Below are positions 1 through 9,922 of a stretch of DNA of 64,000 nt, piece after piece. The translations under genes and the position numbers were made by a program. The notes beneath the pieces are model-generated. The model was not told the DNA's origin and did not search any database. It was given only the letters and a program-made list of their open reading frames with translations. Each line of letters opens with the position of its first letter. Position 1 is the first letter of the stretch. Source of the stretch: Acidimicrobiia bacterium (lineage in GTDB: Bacteria; Actinomycetota; Acidimicrobiia; Acidimicrobiales; AC-14). Location of the stretch: positions 1 through 64,000 of the forward strand of contig JAHFUQ010000002.1 of NCBI GenBank assembly GCA_023265045.1. Direction: 5' to 3'.

Positions 1-24
1 GGGCCTAAGAGCGTCCTCACTGTC

Positions 25-459
25 GTGGGCGTGGCCGTGCTCGTCGCGCTCGTCGTTGTCGCGGTGGTGCTCGGCGTTAGCGCGCTGGCCGGCGACACGG
101 GCGTCAAGTACACCGACCTCAAGGCCGGCGACTGCTTCAAGCGCCCCCGCGGGAGCTTCAAGAACGTCACGACGGTCGCCTGCACCAAGTCCCACGACCT
201 CGAGGTCTACGCGGTGCTCGACCACCCGGCCGCCCGCAAGGACGGCTTCCCGGGCATGGACGAGCTCGTGCGCTACGCGAGCCCGCTGTGCCTGGCCCAG
301 TTCAAGGCCTACGCGGGGGTTGCGTTCGACCAGCTCAACCTGCAGGACGAGTACATCACGCCCCGGGAGTCGGCCTGGAAGGACGGTTCCCGCCGGTTGG
401 TATGCGCCGCCGGAGCGCAGAACAACCAACCGAGCACCAAGTCGATCAAAGCCGGGTAG
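25..459 (+). CDS. Septum formation-family / membrane-anchored hypothetical protein
   Basis: N-terminal TM helix followed by a GDCF...VACTKSHDLEVYAVLD pattern typical of septum-formation-like domains; start may lie outside the window. Confidence 0.65.
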   Translation: MGVAVLVALVVVAVVLGVSALAGDTGVKYTDLKAGDCFKRPRGSFKNVTTVACTKSHDLEVYAVLDHPAARKDGFPGMDELVRYASPLCLAQFKAYAGVAFDQLNLQDEYITPRESAWKDGSRRLVCAAGAQNNQPSTKSIKAG

Positions 460-478
460 GCCGCCCGCCGAAGGGGCT

Positions 479-3400
479 TCAGGCGCTGGCGGAGACGCGT
501 CCCTCGCGCTGGGCCTCCATGCGGCGGATGCGGTCGACGGGGGCGACGATCCACATCTGCTCGAGGGTGGCCTGCCAGTCGCGGAGCAGGTCGGCGGCGT
601 GGGGGGAGCCGGTCAGCTCCTGGTGACGTTCCATGAGCCAGCGCAGCTCCTCGACCGCCTCGGCGTCGGGCCGGGCGGCCTGGACCATGGCGGCGTTGAG
701 GCGAGCGGTGAGGCGAGCCTTGGGGTCCCAGACGAACGCCTGGCCGCCCGTCATGCCCGCGCCGAGGTTGTAGCCCACCGGCCCGAGCACGACGACGGTG
801 CCGCCTGTCATGTACTCGCACGCGTGGTCGCCCACGCCCTCGACGACGGCCACTGCGCCCGAGTTGCGCACGCCGAAGCGCTCGCCCGCCGCGCCCGCGA
901 CGTACAGCGCCCCGCCGGTGGCGCCGTACAGGCACGTGTTGCCCGCCAGGACCGGGTCGCCGGCGTCGTTCGCAGGCGGTCGGACCACGATGCGGCCGCC
1001 GGCCATGGCCTTGCCCACGTAGTCGTTGGCCTCGCCCACCAGCTCGAGTTCGATGCCGTGAGTGAGAAACGCGCCGAAGCTCTGGCCCGCATTCCCCTCG
1101 AAGGTGGCGACCACCGTGCCCGGAGGCGGACGCTCGCCGAACTCGAGCGCCAACGCGCCGCTCAGGGCCGCGCCCACGGTGCGGTCGGCGTTGCGGATGG
1201 GGTACTTCAGGGCGATCTCGGCGCCGTCCCAGACATGGCGGTAGGCGTCGGTCAGCAGGCGGTCGCCCAGCTCCGAACGTGGCTTCTGGATGGCGACAGG
1301 GGCGACGAAGTGGCGGGCCGCGGTCGGGTCGGCGGGGGGCGTGATGAGCGGCGTGAGGTCCATGGTGTTTGCCCGCTGGGAGTCAACCTCCCTCTGGCGC
1401 AGGCATTCGACCCGCCCGATCGCCTCGTCCATCGTGCGGAACCCGAGCGACGCGAGCAGGTGGCGTACCTCCTCGGCCATGAAGAGCATGTAGGCGGCGA
1501 CGCCCTCGGGCGTGCCCGCAAACTTGGCCCGCAGGTGCGGTCGCTGGGTGGCGACGCCGGTCGGGCACGTGTCCTTGTGGCAGGCGCGAGCCATGATGCA
1601 GCCTTCGGCGATCATGGCGGCGGTGCCGAACGAGTACTCGTCGGCGCCGAGCAAAGCCGCCATCAGGACGTCACGCCCCGTCATCAACCCGCCGTCCATC
1701 CGCAGCCGTACCCGGTCGCGCAAGCCGTTCTCGATGAGCGTCCGCTGGGTCTCGGCCACGCCCAGCTCCCACGGGAGCCCGGCGTGCTTGATCGACATGA
1801 GGGGCGAGGCGCCCGTGCCGCCGTTGGCGCCGGAGATGTGGATGACCTCGGCCAGCGCCTTGGCCACGCCCGCGGCGATGGTGCCGACGTTGTCCTCGGC
1901 GACGAGCTTCACCGACACGTCGGCCAGCCCGTTGACCTGCTTGAGGTCGAAGATGAGCTGGGCCAGGTCCTCGATGGAGTAGATGTCGTGGTGGGGCGGC
2001 GGGGAGATCAAGCCGATGCCGGGCTGGGTGTGGCGGAGGGTGGCGATCTCGTCGGAGACCTTGGCGCCCGGGATCTGCCCGCCCTCTCCCGGCTTCGAGC
2101 CCTGCGCCATCTTGATGTTCAGCTCGTCGGCGTAGGCGCAGTACTCGGGCGTCACACCGAAGCGGCCCGACGCGATCTGCTTGATACGGCTGTTCTTGTC
2201 GCCCGTCTCCTGGCCCCGGGTGCGGTAGCGGTACCGGGCCTCGCCGCCCTCGCCGCAGTTGGACTTGCCTCCGACCAGGTTCATGCCCTCGGCGAGGGTC
2301 TCGTGCGCCTCCCGGCTCAACGCCCCGTGCGACATGGCGCCGGTGGAGAACCGGGTCGTGATGGAACGGGCCGGCTCGACTTCGTCAAGGGGCACGGCGG
2401 GGCCGGCGGGCACGAAGTCGAGCAGGTCGTGCAGCTCGGTCGGCGGACGCGAGTTCACCATCTCGGCGAAGCGGGTGTAGTTGTCGTCGCGGCCGTCGCG
2501 CAGGGCAGACTGCAGAAGGTGGGCGGCGCGCAGCTCGTTGAGCGCCTTCACGACCGGGTCGTTGTGGGTGTGGTACTCGGCGCCCGGCTTTTTGAGGGCG
2601 CGGTAGTAACCGCCGTCGATCAGCCGGTAGCCGGCGTGGCGGGCCATGCAGTCCTCGCCCAGTTCGCCCCAGCCGATGCCGCCGACCACCGACGGCGTGC
2701 CGACGAAGCACCGGTCTACCACCTCGGGGCCGAGGCCGATGACCTCGAAGATCTGGGCGCCTCGGTAGGAGTCGACCGTCGAGATGCCCATCTTTGACAT
2801 GACTTTGAGGACGCCGTCCTCCATGGCCGACTGGAGCCGCTGCTGCGCCTCGGGCCCTGACAACTCGGTGTCGTCGTTCTCATCCGCTTCGTGGGCGACC
2901 GTTTCGAGGGCGAGCCCCGGGCAGATGGCGTCGGCCCCGTAGCCGAGCAGGCAGGCGATGTAGTGGACGTCGCGGGCGTCGTCGGCGGACACGATCAGGC
3001 TGGTGTCCATGCGCAAACCGGCGGCCACCAAGCGATGGTGGATGGCGCCGACGGCCAGCAGGGCGGGGACGGGCACACGGGTGTCGGTGACGCCGCCGTC
3101 GTCGATGACGAGCAGGCCCGTGCCGGCGCGCACGTGGGTCTCGGCCTCGTCGCACAGCCGTTCGATGGCGTTCTTGAGGCCCCCAGGCCCGTCCTCCACG
3201 GGAAAGCTGGCGTCGAGATGGGCGGCGCCGAACCCGCCGTCGTGCCCGCTCAGGACGTCGACGATCATCGACGGGTAGACGAAGAACGAGCGCAGGGCGA
3301 GCAGGTGGGCCGCTTCCGGGCGCTCGGTCAGGATCGGCTTGCGAGGGCCGAGGAGCGTGCGCAGGCTCATCACCAGCCGCTCCCGCAGGTGGTCGATGGG

Positions 3401-4867
3401 CGGGTTCGTCACCTGGGCGAACCGCTGGCGGAGGTAGTGGTGGATGGGCCGGGGCCGCCCCGCCAGGTGGGGCAGGGGCGAGTCGTCGCCCATGGAGTAG
3501 GTCGGCTCCTTGGCTTCGTTCGCCATGGCCCGCAGCACCATGGCCAGCTCTTCGCGGCTGTAGCCGTACATCGCCTGGCGACGTTCGAGGGTGTCGGGGT
3601 CGGGCGTCTGGAGGATGGGCCGGCCCTTGGGCATCTCGCGGATCCCGTCGCCGGCCCAGCGGGAGTAGGCACCGCCGGCGGCGAGGCGCTCCTTGCAGGC
3701 ATGGTCGTTGAGGAAGCCCCGGCTGGGGTCGACGAACAGCATCTGGCCCGGACCCAATCGACCCCGCTTGACCATGCCGTGGCCCGACACGTCGATCGCC
3801 CCCGCCTCGGAGCACACGGCCACGAGGCCGTCGTCGCACACCGCGTAGCGCAGGGGGCGCAGCCCGTTGCGGTCGAGGGCGGCGCCCACGCCCAAGCCGT
3901 CGGTGAACACGAGGCCGGCGGGACCGTCCCACGGCTCCATCAGCGACGCGTGGTAGCGGTAGAAGCCTCGCACCTCGGGGTCGAGGTCGCGCTCGCCCTC
4001 CCACGCCTCGGGCACGAGCATGGCGATGGCGTGGCGCACGTCGCGCCCGGCCCGGGTCAGCAGCTCGACGACGGAGTCGAGGTTGCCCGAGTCGGAGTCG
4101 TTGGGGTCGATGACGGGGTGGAACAGCTCCTCGTCGCCCAGCCCCGACTCCTCGCTGCCGAGCCGGGCGCGGGCCCGCATGCGGTTGACGTTGCCGGCGA
4201 GGGCGTTGATCTCGCCGTTGTGGCAGAGCATGCGGAACGGCTGCGCGCGTTCCCAGGTCGGGAGGGTGTTGGTCGAGAACCGCTGGTGGAAGATGGCGAA
4301 CGGCGCCTCGAAGCGCTCGTCGGCCAGGTCGAGGAAGAAGTCGGCGAGCGCGTCGGCGACGACCAGGCCCTTGTAGACGACCAAACGGAACGAGCACGAC
4401 GCCACGTACGTGCCCGCGGTCGTGGCGGCGATGCGGCGGCGCATGCGGAAGGCGGCCTTCTCGGCTGCGGCCGCGCTGGCGGCGGCGCCGTTGCGGGCGG
4501 CGAGCACGGCCTGGCGGAACGCCGGTTTGCTGTCGTCGGCAACCTGCCCGAGGATGGCGTCGTCGGTCGGCGGCGTCCGCCAGTCGACCACCTCGATGCC
4601 CTCCGCCGTCGCGGCCGCCTCCACGGCGGCACGGGGATCGTCGCCCCGGACGAACAGCTGGGCGAGGCCCATGCCCTCGCCGAACAAGGCGGGCGGGATG
4701 GGCACCAGCAGGCCGGAGCCGTCGGACGAGCGGGCGTCGGCGGCCATGGCGCCGCGGTGTTTGACGCACGCCAGCCCGCCGAGCGCGGTCTGGACGATCT
4801 CACGGGAGGAGCGGCCTTTGGCGTCGGCGACGAAACCGATGCCGCAAGCGTCGAGCTCGGGGGCCAT
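479..4867 (-). CDS. gltB: Glutamate synthase large subunit
   Basis: Start MAPELDACGIGFVADAKG (class II amidotransferase Cys), IFHQRFSTNTLPTWERAQPFRMLCHNGEINAL, GGKSNCGEGGEARYRY and ISGANGGTGASPLMSIKHAGLPWELG motifs; the ORF track start at 5212 is over-extended. Confidence 0.95.
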   Translation of the reverse strand: MAPELDACGIGFVADAKGRSSREIVQTALGGLACVKHRGAMAADARSSDGSGLLVPIPPALFGEGMGLAQLFVRGDDPRAAVEAAATAEGIEVVDWRTPPTDDAILGQVADDSKPAFRQAVLAARNGAAASAAAAEKAAFRMRRRIAATTAGTYVASCSFRLVVYKGLVVADALADFFLDLADERFEAPFAIFHQRFSTNTLPTWERAQPFRMLCHNGEINALAGNVNRMRARARLGSEESGLGDEELFHPVIDPNDSDSGNLDSVVELLTRAGRDVRHAIAMLVPEAWEGERDLDPEVRGFYRYHASLMEPWDGPAGLVFTDGLGVGAALDRNGLRPLRYAVCDDGLVAVCSEAGAIDVSGHGMVKRGRLGPGQMLFVDPSRGFLNDHACKERLAAGGAYSRWAGDGIREMPKGRPILQTPDPDTLERRQAMYGYSREELAMVLRAMANEAKEPTYSMGDDSPLPHLAGRPRPIHHYLRQRFAQVTNPPIDHLRERLVMSLRTLLGPRKPILTERPEAAHLLALRSFFVYPSMIVDVLSGHDGGFGAAHLDASFPVEDGPGGLKNAIERLCDEAETHVRAGTGLLVIDDGGVTDTRVPVPALLAVGAIHHRLVAAGLRMDTSLIVSADDARDVHYIACLLGYGADAICPGLALETVAHEADENDDTELSGPEAQQRLQSAMEDGVLKVMSKMGISTVDSYRGAQIFEVIGLGPEVVDRCFVGTPSVVGGIGWGELGEDCMARHAGYRLIDGGYYRALKKPGAEYHTHNDPVVKALNELRAAHLLQSALRDGRDDNYTRFAEMVNSRPPTELHDLLDFVPAGPAVPLDEVEPARSITTRFSTGAMSHGALSREAHETLAEGMNLVGGKSNCGEGGEARYRYRTRGQETGDKNSRIKQIASGRFGVTPEYCAYADELNIKMAQGSKPGEGGQIPGAKVSDEIATLRHTQPGIGLISPPPHHDIYSIEDLAQLIFDLKQVNGLADVSVKLVAEDNVGTIAAGVAKALAEVIHISGANGGTGASPLMSIKHAGLPWELGVAETQRTLIENGLRDRVRLRMDGGLMTGRDVLMAALLGADEYSFGTAAMIAEGCIMARACHKDTCPTGVATQRPHLRAKFAGTPEGVAAYMLFMAEEVRHLLASLGFRTMDEAIGRVECLRQREVDSQRANTMDLTPLITPPADPTAARHFVAPVAIQKPRSELGDRLLTDAYRHVWDGAEIALKYPIRNADRTVGAALSGALALEFGERPPPGTVVATFEGNAGQSFGAFLTHGIELELVGEANDYVGKAMAGGRIVVRPPANDAGDPVLAGNTCLYGATGGALYVAGAAGERFGVRNSGAVAVVEGVGDHACEYMTGGTVVVLGPVGYNLGAGMTGGQAFVWDPKARLTARLNAAMVQAARPDAEAVEELRWLMERHQELTGSPHAADLLRDWQATLEQMWIVAPVDRIRRMEAQREGRVSASA

Positions 4868-5070
4868 GGGCCTTCCTTGGGACGCGGGACAAAAAGACTG
4901 TTGGGGGCGCCGAACTGGGGGAACTTCCTCTTCGAAGAGGCGACGCTGCCTGGCCCAGGTGGTGGCGAAGGATACAACGTTTCCGGCCTGAACGCGCGGA
5001 GTAAACGCGCAGGGCGGTCTAGTCACTACGCACGGTAAAGTTTTGCCGCGTCCCGACCGACAAGGGGCTT

Positions 5071-6936
5071 GTGACACCGCCCGCTCGATCACGACGACCC
5101 ATGCGCAGCTTCCTTGCCGCTGGCGCCTGCGTCGTCGTGGTCGCGGTCGCTGGCCGGGACGTGGGGTGGGCCGTCCAGCCGCCATCACAGGCGGTCCCCC
5201 CCTTGTCCTCAACGCCTGCCCAAACGCCTGCCGACGACGCCGGCCGGGGCTTGCGCTACGGCGGGCTGCAGCGCAGCGCTGGTTCGGGAGCGTGCCGAGG
5301 CCAGTTCGAGATGCGGCTGTCCGACGGCGCCACCGGGTGCACCCACGGGCCCGATCCTGCCCCCGACGGTGTCGACGTGCGACAGGCGGCGCCGGTCGCG
5401 TCGGTGTCGGCCGAGGCCGCCACCGCGCTGGCCGCGATGGCCTGCCAGGGCGACGGCGTCACGGGGCCCCGGGTCCAACTTGTGTACGCCCATGCCGCGG
5501 GGGTCACGGACCGGTACGCGTCCCTGCTGGCGAATTTGCAGTTGTGGGCGGCCCAGGTGGACGACGTGTTCAACCTGAGCGCGGCCGAGACGGGCGGTAC
5601 GCGCCACGTCCGGTACGTGCACGACGGGTTGTGCGTCCCCACCGTCGCCAGCGTCACCCTGACCGCGACCGGCGACGACTCGTTCACCAACACCATCAAC
5701 GAGCTGCGTGCCCAGGGCTACAACCGCAGCGACCGCAAGTACTTGGTCTGGGTCGACGCCAACGTCTACTGCGGCATCGCCCAGGTGTACAACGACGATC
5801 GGTCGGGCCAGGACAACCCCAACAACGGCCGCGGCGACGTCCCCGGGATGGTCGCCCGGGTCGACAACGGCTGCTGGGGCGGGTCGAACCTGGTCGAGGC
5901 GCACGAGCTCACCCACAGCCTCGGCGGGGTACAGCCGACCGCCCCGAACGCCACCGCCAACGACCACTGCACCGACGACTACGACCGCATGTGCTATGTC
6001 GACGCCGCCGGCGTGACGATGCGGATCGTCTGCTCGGCCACGTCCCACGAGAACCGCCTCGACTGCAACCACGACGACTACTTTTCGACCGCGCCCACCG
6101 CCGGCAGCTACCTGGCCACCCACTGGAACACGGCCAACAGCGTCTTCCTCGCAGGCGGGGGAGGCACGCCGCCGCCAACCACCGTGCCGCCGCCGACGAC
6201 GACCACGACCACGGTCCCGCCGACCACGACGACGGTCCCGCCGACCACGACGACGACGAAACCGCCGGCGACCACCACCAGCACGACGACGACGACGGCG
6301 CCGCCACCGCCGGCATCACAGGCGACCCGTTTCGTCCAGGCCGCCTACCTCGACCTCCTCGGCCGGGCGCCCTCGGCGGCGGACACCACGACGTGGGTCA
6401 ACCTGCTGAACGGCGGGCTCTCGCGGGACGCGATGGCCGGGGCGATCGTGACCAGCACCGAGTACCGCCGCCGGGTGGTGTCGAACTACTACCAGACCTA
6501 CCTGGGACGGGCGGCGACGGCCGGCGAACAGGACACGCTGCTCGGCGTCATCTCCAATGGCTGGCTGCTGGAGTGGGTCCAGGCCGCCATCCTGGCCACC
6601 CCCGAGTTTTACGGCCGGCGGGGTTCGACGGCCGGCGGCTACGTCGACGGGTTGTACAGCCTGGTGCTGGGCATGACGCCGTCCGCAACGGACCGCGCCT
6701 TCTGGGTCACCCAGCTGACGACGATCGGGCTGGACCGGATGACGGTGGCGCTGGCGTTCACCACGTCGGCGCTGGCCCAAACCCAGGCCGTGAACTTCGC
6801 CTACACGACGTTCCTCCGGCGGGCGGCCGACGCCGCTGGCGCCACGTTCTGGACCGGCCAACTCGCGGGCGGGCTGCGCCAGGAGTACATGTACGCCTTC
6901 TTCGTGGGGTGCACCGAGTACTACGCCCGGGTTTGA
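5071..6936 (+). CDS. Secreted protein: HExxH-containing N-terminal region, Pro/Thr linker, C-terminal DUF4214-like repeats
   Basis: Signal-like N-terminus; VEAHELTHSLGG; Thr/Pro linker; two FVQAAYLDLLGRAPSAAD / YYQTYLGRAATAGEQD type repeats. Confidence 0.75.
   Translation: MTPPARSRRPMRSFLAAGACVVVVAVAGRDVGWAVQPPSQAVPPLSSTPAQTPADDAGRGLRYGGLQRSAGSGACRGQFEMRLSDGATGCTHGPDPAPDGVDVRQAAPVASVSAEAATALAAMACQGDGVTGPRVQLVYAHAAGVTDRYASLLANLQLWAAQVDDVFNLSAAETGGTRHVRYVHDGLCVPTVASVTLTATGDDSFTNTINELRAQGYNRSDRKYLVWVDANVYCGIAQVYNDDRSGQDNPNNGRGDVPGMVARVDNGCWGGSNLVEAHELTHSLGGVQPTAPNATANDHCTDDYDRMCYVDAAGVTMRIVCSATSHENRLDCNHDDYFSTAPTAGSYLATHWNTANSVFLAGGGGTPPPTTVPPPTTTTTTVPPTTTTVPPTTTTTKPPATTTSTTTTTAPPPPASQATRFVQAAYLDLLGRAPSAADTTTWVNLLNGGLSRDAMAGAIVTSTEYRRRVVSNYYQTYLGRAATAGEQDTLLGVISNGWLLEWVQAAILATPEFYGRRGSTAGGYVDGLYSLVLGMTPSATDRAFWVTQLTTIGLDRMTVALAFTTSALAQTQAVNFAYTTFLRRAADAAGATFWTGQLAGGLRQEYMYAFFVGCTEYYARV
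6165..6312 (+). repeat. Low-complexity (ccg/acg/acc) repeat encoding a Pro-Thr linker
   Basis: Direct reading of tandem ccgccgacgacgaccacgacc-type triplets. Confidence 0.9.
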
Positions 6937-6998
6937 AACGCTTCCGGAGCCGAGGTGACGCTGTGGTCACTTCGGCTCCGGGGAAGCTCGGCGGCGCC

Positions 6999-7913
6999 TC
7001 AGGGCCAACGCTTGCCGGCGGACGAGCTGCGGCGCTTGTGGTCCCCGAGCGCCCACGACCGCCGCCAAGCGCCGGCGTCGGGACCGCCCAACGACGGGGT
7101 GGTGTTGTCGGCGGCGCGGCGGCGGGCGGTCCACCAGTCACTGGCGCCTTCGTCGGCCAAGATTGCGACGGTGGCCTCCAGCCGCGCGGCGAGGCGGCGG
7201 GCGTCCTCGCCCTCGCGCGGTCGCAGCGGCGGGCCGAACGTCACGTGCACGCCCGGCCCCCGACCGAGTGGGCCGCCCACGGGGGTCGGCAGCTTCTTAC
7301 CCTTCTTCTGGACCTTGCGGGTGCCCTCGATGTGCACCGGCACCAGCGGCCGCCCGCACCGGATGGCGAGGTACGCGGCGCCGCCGCGGAAGTCCTGCGC
7401 CCACCCGTCGGGGCTGCGACCGCCCTCGGGGAAGATCACGAGGCTCCAGCCGTCGTCGAGCAGGTCGGCGGCGAGGTCGGAGGACCGGCGGTTGATCCGG
7501 GTGCGCTCCATGGGAATGGCGCCGAGGGTGAGGGCCGACGCCGCGCTCTTGACCCGACTGTCGAAGAAGTAGTCGGCGGCCGCCGCGACCTGGGCCTTGT
7601 GGCGGAACCGGTCGGGGAGCGAGGTCAACAACAGCGGTGTGTCGAGGTGGCTGTGGTGGTTGGCGGCGAAGACGGCCGGCGCGTCGAGGTCCTGGATGCG
7701 GTCCAAGCCGTGGACCGTGGGCGACCCGAGGACGTGGACGAGCGGCCGCAGCACGTCGTCGAGGATCACCGCCCGGGCGAGCCGGGCCGCGTAGCTGCGG
7801 GACCAGTCGGTGTCGTAGTGCACGCCGGTGCGCTTCTCGACCGGCGGCCGGGGCACGCTCGTGGGCCAGCTCGGCTTGCCCAGAGGGAACGGCGCCCGGA
7901 GCCGCACGTTCAC
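6999..7913 (-). CDS. 1-acyl-glycerol-3-phosphate acyltransferase-like (PlsC family)
   Basis: AANHHSHLDTPLLL (NHxxxxD) and FPEGGRS motifs; GTG start at 7913 gives a GTGA overlap with the upstream gene (alternative start 7946). Confidence 0.85.
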   Translation of the reverse strand: MNVRLRAPFPLGKPSWPTSVPRPPVEKRTGVHYDTDWSRSYAARLARAVILDDVLRPLVHVLGSPTVHGLDRIQDLDAPAVFAANHHSHLDTPLLLTSLPDRFRHKAQVAAAADYFFDSRVKSAASALTLGAIPMERTRINRRSSDLAADLLDDGWSLVIFPEGGRSPDGWAQDFRGGAAYLAIRCGRPLVPVHIEGTRKVQKKGKKLPTPVGGPLGRGPGVHVTFGPPLRPREGEDARRLAARLEATVAILADEGASDWWTARRRAADNTTPSLGGPDAGAWRRSWALGDHKRRSSSAGKRWP

Positions 7914-8215
7914 GCCGCGGCTCGCGTCGACTTCATGCCCGCCCACGCGGCGGCGCCGACCACGACCATCGAGGCCAGGTCGGCGACGACGGCGCCCGCC
8001 ACGTTGCCGGCGCGGGCGTCCTCCTCGCCAAGGAGGGTGAGGTCGACCACGACGGCGGCGAGCGTTAGCAGCGCCAGCGTCTCGCTTCCGCCGTCGCCGC
8101 TACCGAAGTCGAGGGTGAGCCCGACGATCAGGGCGCCCACCATCGTCAGCGCGGTCCCCGCCAGGATGGCGGTCGCGGCCGCGCCGCCGATCGGATCGCC
8201 GTCGCCGTTGCTCAT
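7910..8215 (-). CDS. Small membrane protein, about three TM helices
   Basis: MSNGDGDPIGGAAATAILAGTALTMVGALIVGLTL...; hydrophobic, in operon context. Confidence 0.7.
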   Translation of the reverse strand: MSNGDGDPIGGAAATAILAGTALTMVGALIVGLTLDFGSGDGGSETLALLTLAAVVVDLTLLGEEDARAGNVAGAVVADLASMVVVGAAAWAGMKSTRAAA

Positions 8216-8226
8216 CCGGTTCTCCT

Positions 8227-9840
8227 TTACGCCGTCACGTCCGCCATGACCAGCGGCGGGCACTTGAGGTGCATGATCGAAGGGTCGCGGCCTACGACGT
8301 CGCCCGCCATCTCCAGCGCGTCGCGGAAGGTCGAAGCGGGTTTGAACCCGAGCCGGCGCACAGCCTTGGCGTCGCCGCCCACGATGATGACGCCGTTGGG
8401 GTGGAGGTGTTGCAAGGCGTGCGCGCCCCAGTACCACATGTAGAACGGGTGGACGCCGTGGTAGGCGTAGCTCGTCCGGTACAGGTGGATGTACCACGGG
8501 TCGGTGGCGAAGTCCTCCTCGTACTTGGCTTCAATCTCCAGCGGGTCAGTGGTCTCCGTGAGCACCTGCTCGAAGAAGTCGATGTAGCTCGGGTGGTGGA
8601 CGGGGTGGAACTCCCACGGCGTGGGGTGGCTCATGATCACGACCCCGTTCTGGCGAACCAGGGGCTTGCCCCGGTACAGGTTGAAGAAGTAGCCGAGCCC
8701 GAGGCACATGACGAGGATGGGGTTCATCACCGAGTTGACGTTGTACGGGCAAATGTACGGGAGGCCCATCGTCAGGATGTCGGCCTGACCCTCGACGGGC
8801 ACCATCTGCTGGCGGTAGACGGCTTCGGTCGTGACGGCGTGTACCGCCTCCACGTCGCCCGCGTTCACGCCCGTCATCCGGTGCGGCGCCTTGATGGACG
8901 AGAAGATCTGGCGCGACATCGGGCGCGGCGTGCGCTCGAGCGACTTCGACACCGCCAGGTAGGACGCCCGGTCGCGCGCCGCCCACTCCCACTCCCGTCG
9001 TTGCAGGAACCGGAATGCGGACGGGAAGGTGTCGTTGTTCAGGGTGGTCTCGATCTGGAAGACCTTCACGCCTTCGGTCTTCAACAACCGGCCCATGCGC
9101 CAGTTCGACGAGTGCAGCTCGGAGCGCTTCTGGTCCATGACCGAGCGGCTCTCCTGCAGGGTGCGGACATTGTGGTGGTGGCGCAGGCTGCGGTAGCTGG
9201 TGAGGCCGGTGCCCAGGCTCTTGTGCCCGCCGTCCATCGACACCAGGTTGATGTTGACGTAGACGAGCAGGTCGCTGGTCGCCGCCCGCTTGTTCATCTC
9301 CACCAGTTCGCCGTGTGCCGTCTGGCCCACGACCACGAGGTTGCTCGGGTCCTCGCCGTCGTGCTGTTGGAGGAGGCCGTGGGGCGCGAAGGCGTCGTAG
9401 ATGCGGTCGCCCAAGGCATGGCGGAGCTCGGCCTCGGTCATGCGGCGGTGAAGGCCAAGGGCGGCGATCAGCACGACGTCGTCGACGTGGGCCTCGGCCG
9501 CCATCTCCAGCACCGCTTCGATCACGCGCTGGCGGTTGTCGGGCCGGCGCATCGGCGGCAGGGGCAGGGACAGGTCGTCGAACGCGATCGTGAGCTTCAT
9601 GCCCGGCTTCAGGAGGGCGGGCAAGGGCTCGCTGTCACCGAGCGGGTTGAGCAGGGCGTAGCGGATCGCCGCGTCGGGGTCTTCGAGCGGGGGCAACGGC
9701 TCGTTGGGGTACAACACCCGGCTGCCCACGGGCAGCTTTTCGAGGTGGAAGCCCTCGCCGGCGTGGAAGAGGACGGGCGGCGTCGACCGGTCGACCTCCA
9801 AGACGAACCCGGGCCGGGTGTGCTGCCGGTGGTCGCTCAT
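8227..9840 (-). CDS. Lactate racemase-like (LarA/DUF2088 family) protein
   Basis: KLTIAFDDLSLPLPPMRRPDNRQRVIEAVLE and VVLIAALGLHRRMTEAELRHALG motifs. Confidence 0.85.
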   Translation of the reverse strand: MSDHRQHTRPGFVLEVDRSTPPVLFHAGEGFHLEKLPVGSRVLYPNEPLPPLEDPDAAIRYALLNPLGDSEPLPALLKPGMKLTIAFDDLSLPLPPMRRPDNRQRVIEAVLEMAAEAHVDDVVLIAALGLHRRMTEAELRHALGDRIYDAFAPHGLLQQHDGEDPSNLVVVGQTAHGELVEMNKRAATSDLLVYVNINLVSMDGGHKSLGTGLTSYRSLRHHHNVRTLQESRSVMDQKRSELHSSNWRMGRLLKTEGVKVFQIETTLNNDTFPSAFRFLQRREWEWAARDRASYLAVSKSLERTPRPMSRQIFSSIKAPHRMTGVNAGDVEAVHAVTTEAVYRQQMVPVEGQADILTMGLPYICPYNVNSVMNPILVMCLGLGYFFNLYRGKPLVRQNGVVIMSHPTPWEFHPVHHPSYIDFFEQVLTETTDPLEIEAKYEEDFATDPWYIHLYRTSYAYHGVHPFYMWYWGAHALQHLHPNGVIIVGGDAKAVRRLGFKPASTFRDALEMAGDVVGRDPSIMHLKCPPLVMADVTA

Positions 9841-9922
9841 CTGGCTGTCGCCGAGCTCTCCGCGCAGTTGGTGGCGATGAGGCCCAATTGCGCGGAAACG
9901 TCGCTCTGGCGGTGGCGGTAGG

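Noticed and set aside
56-2797. 913-aa plus-strand ORF over gltB
   Set aside because: Antisense shadow of a clear glutamate synthase gene in high-GC DNA; Arg/Ala/Gly-rich translation with no motif.
6165-6312. CRISPR-like repeat array
   Set aside because: Triplet low complexity encoding Pro/Thr within a CDS; no repeat-spacer structure. No CRISPR array was seen anywhere in the window.
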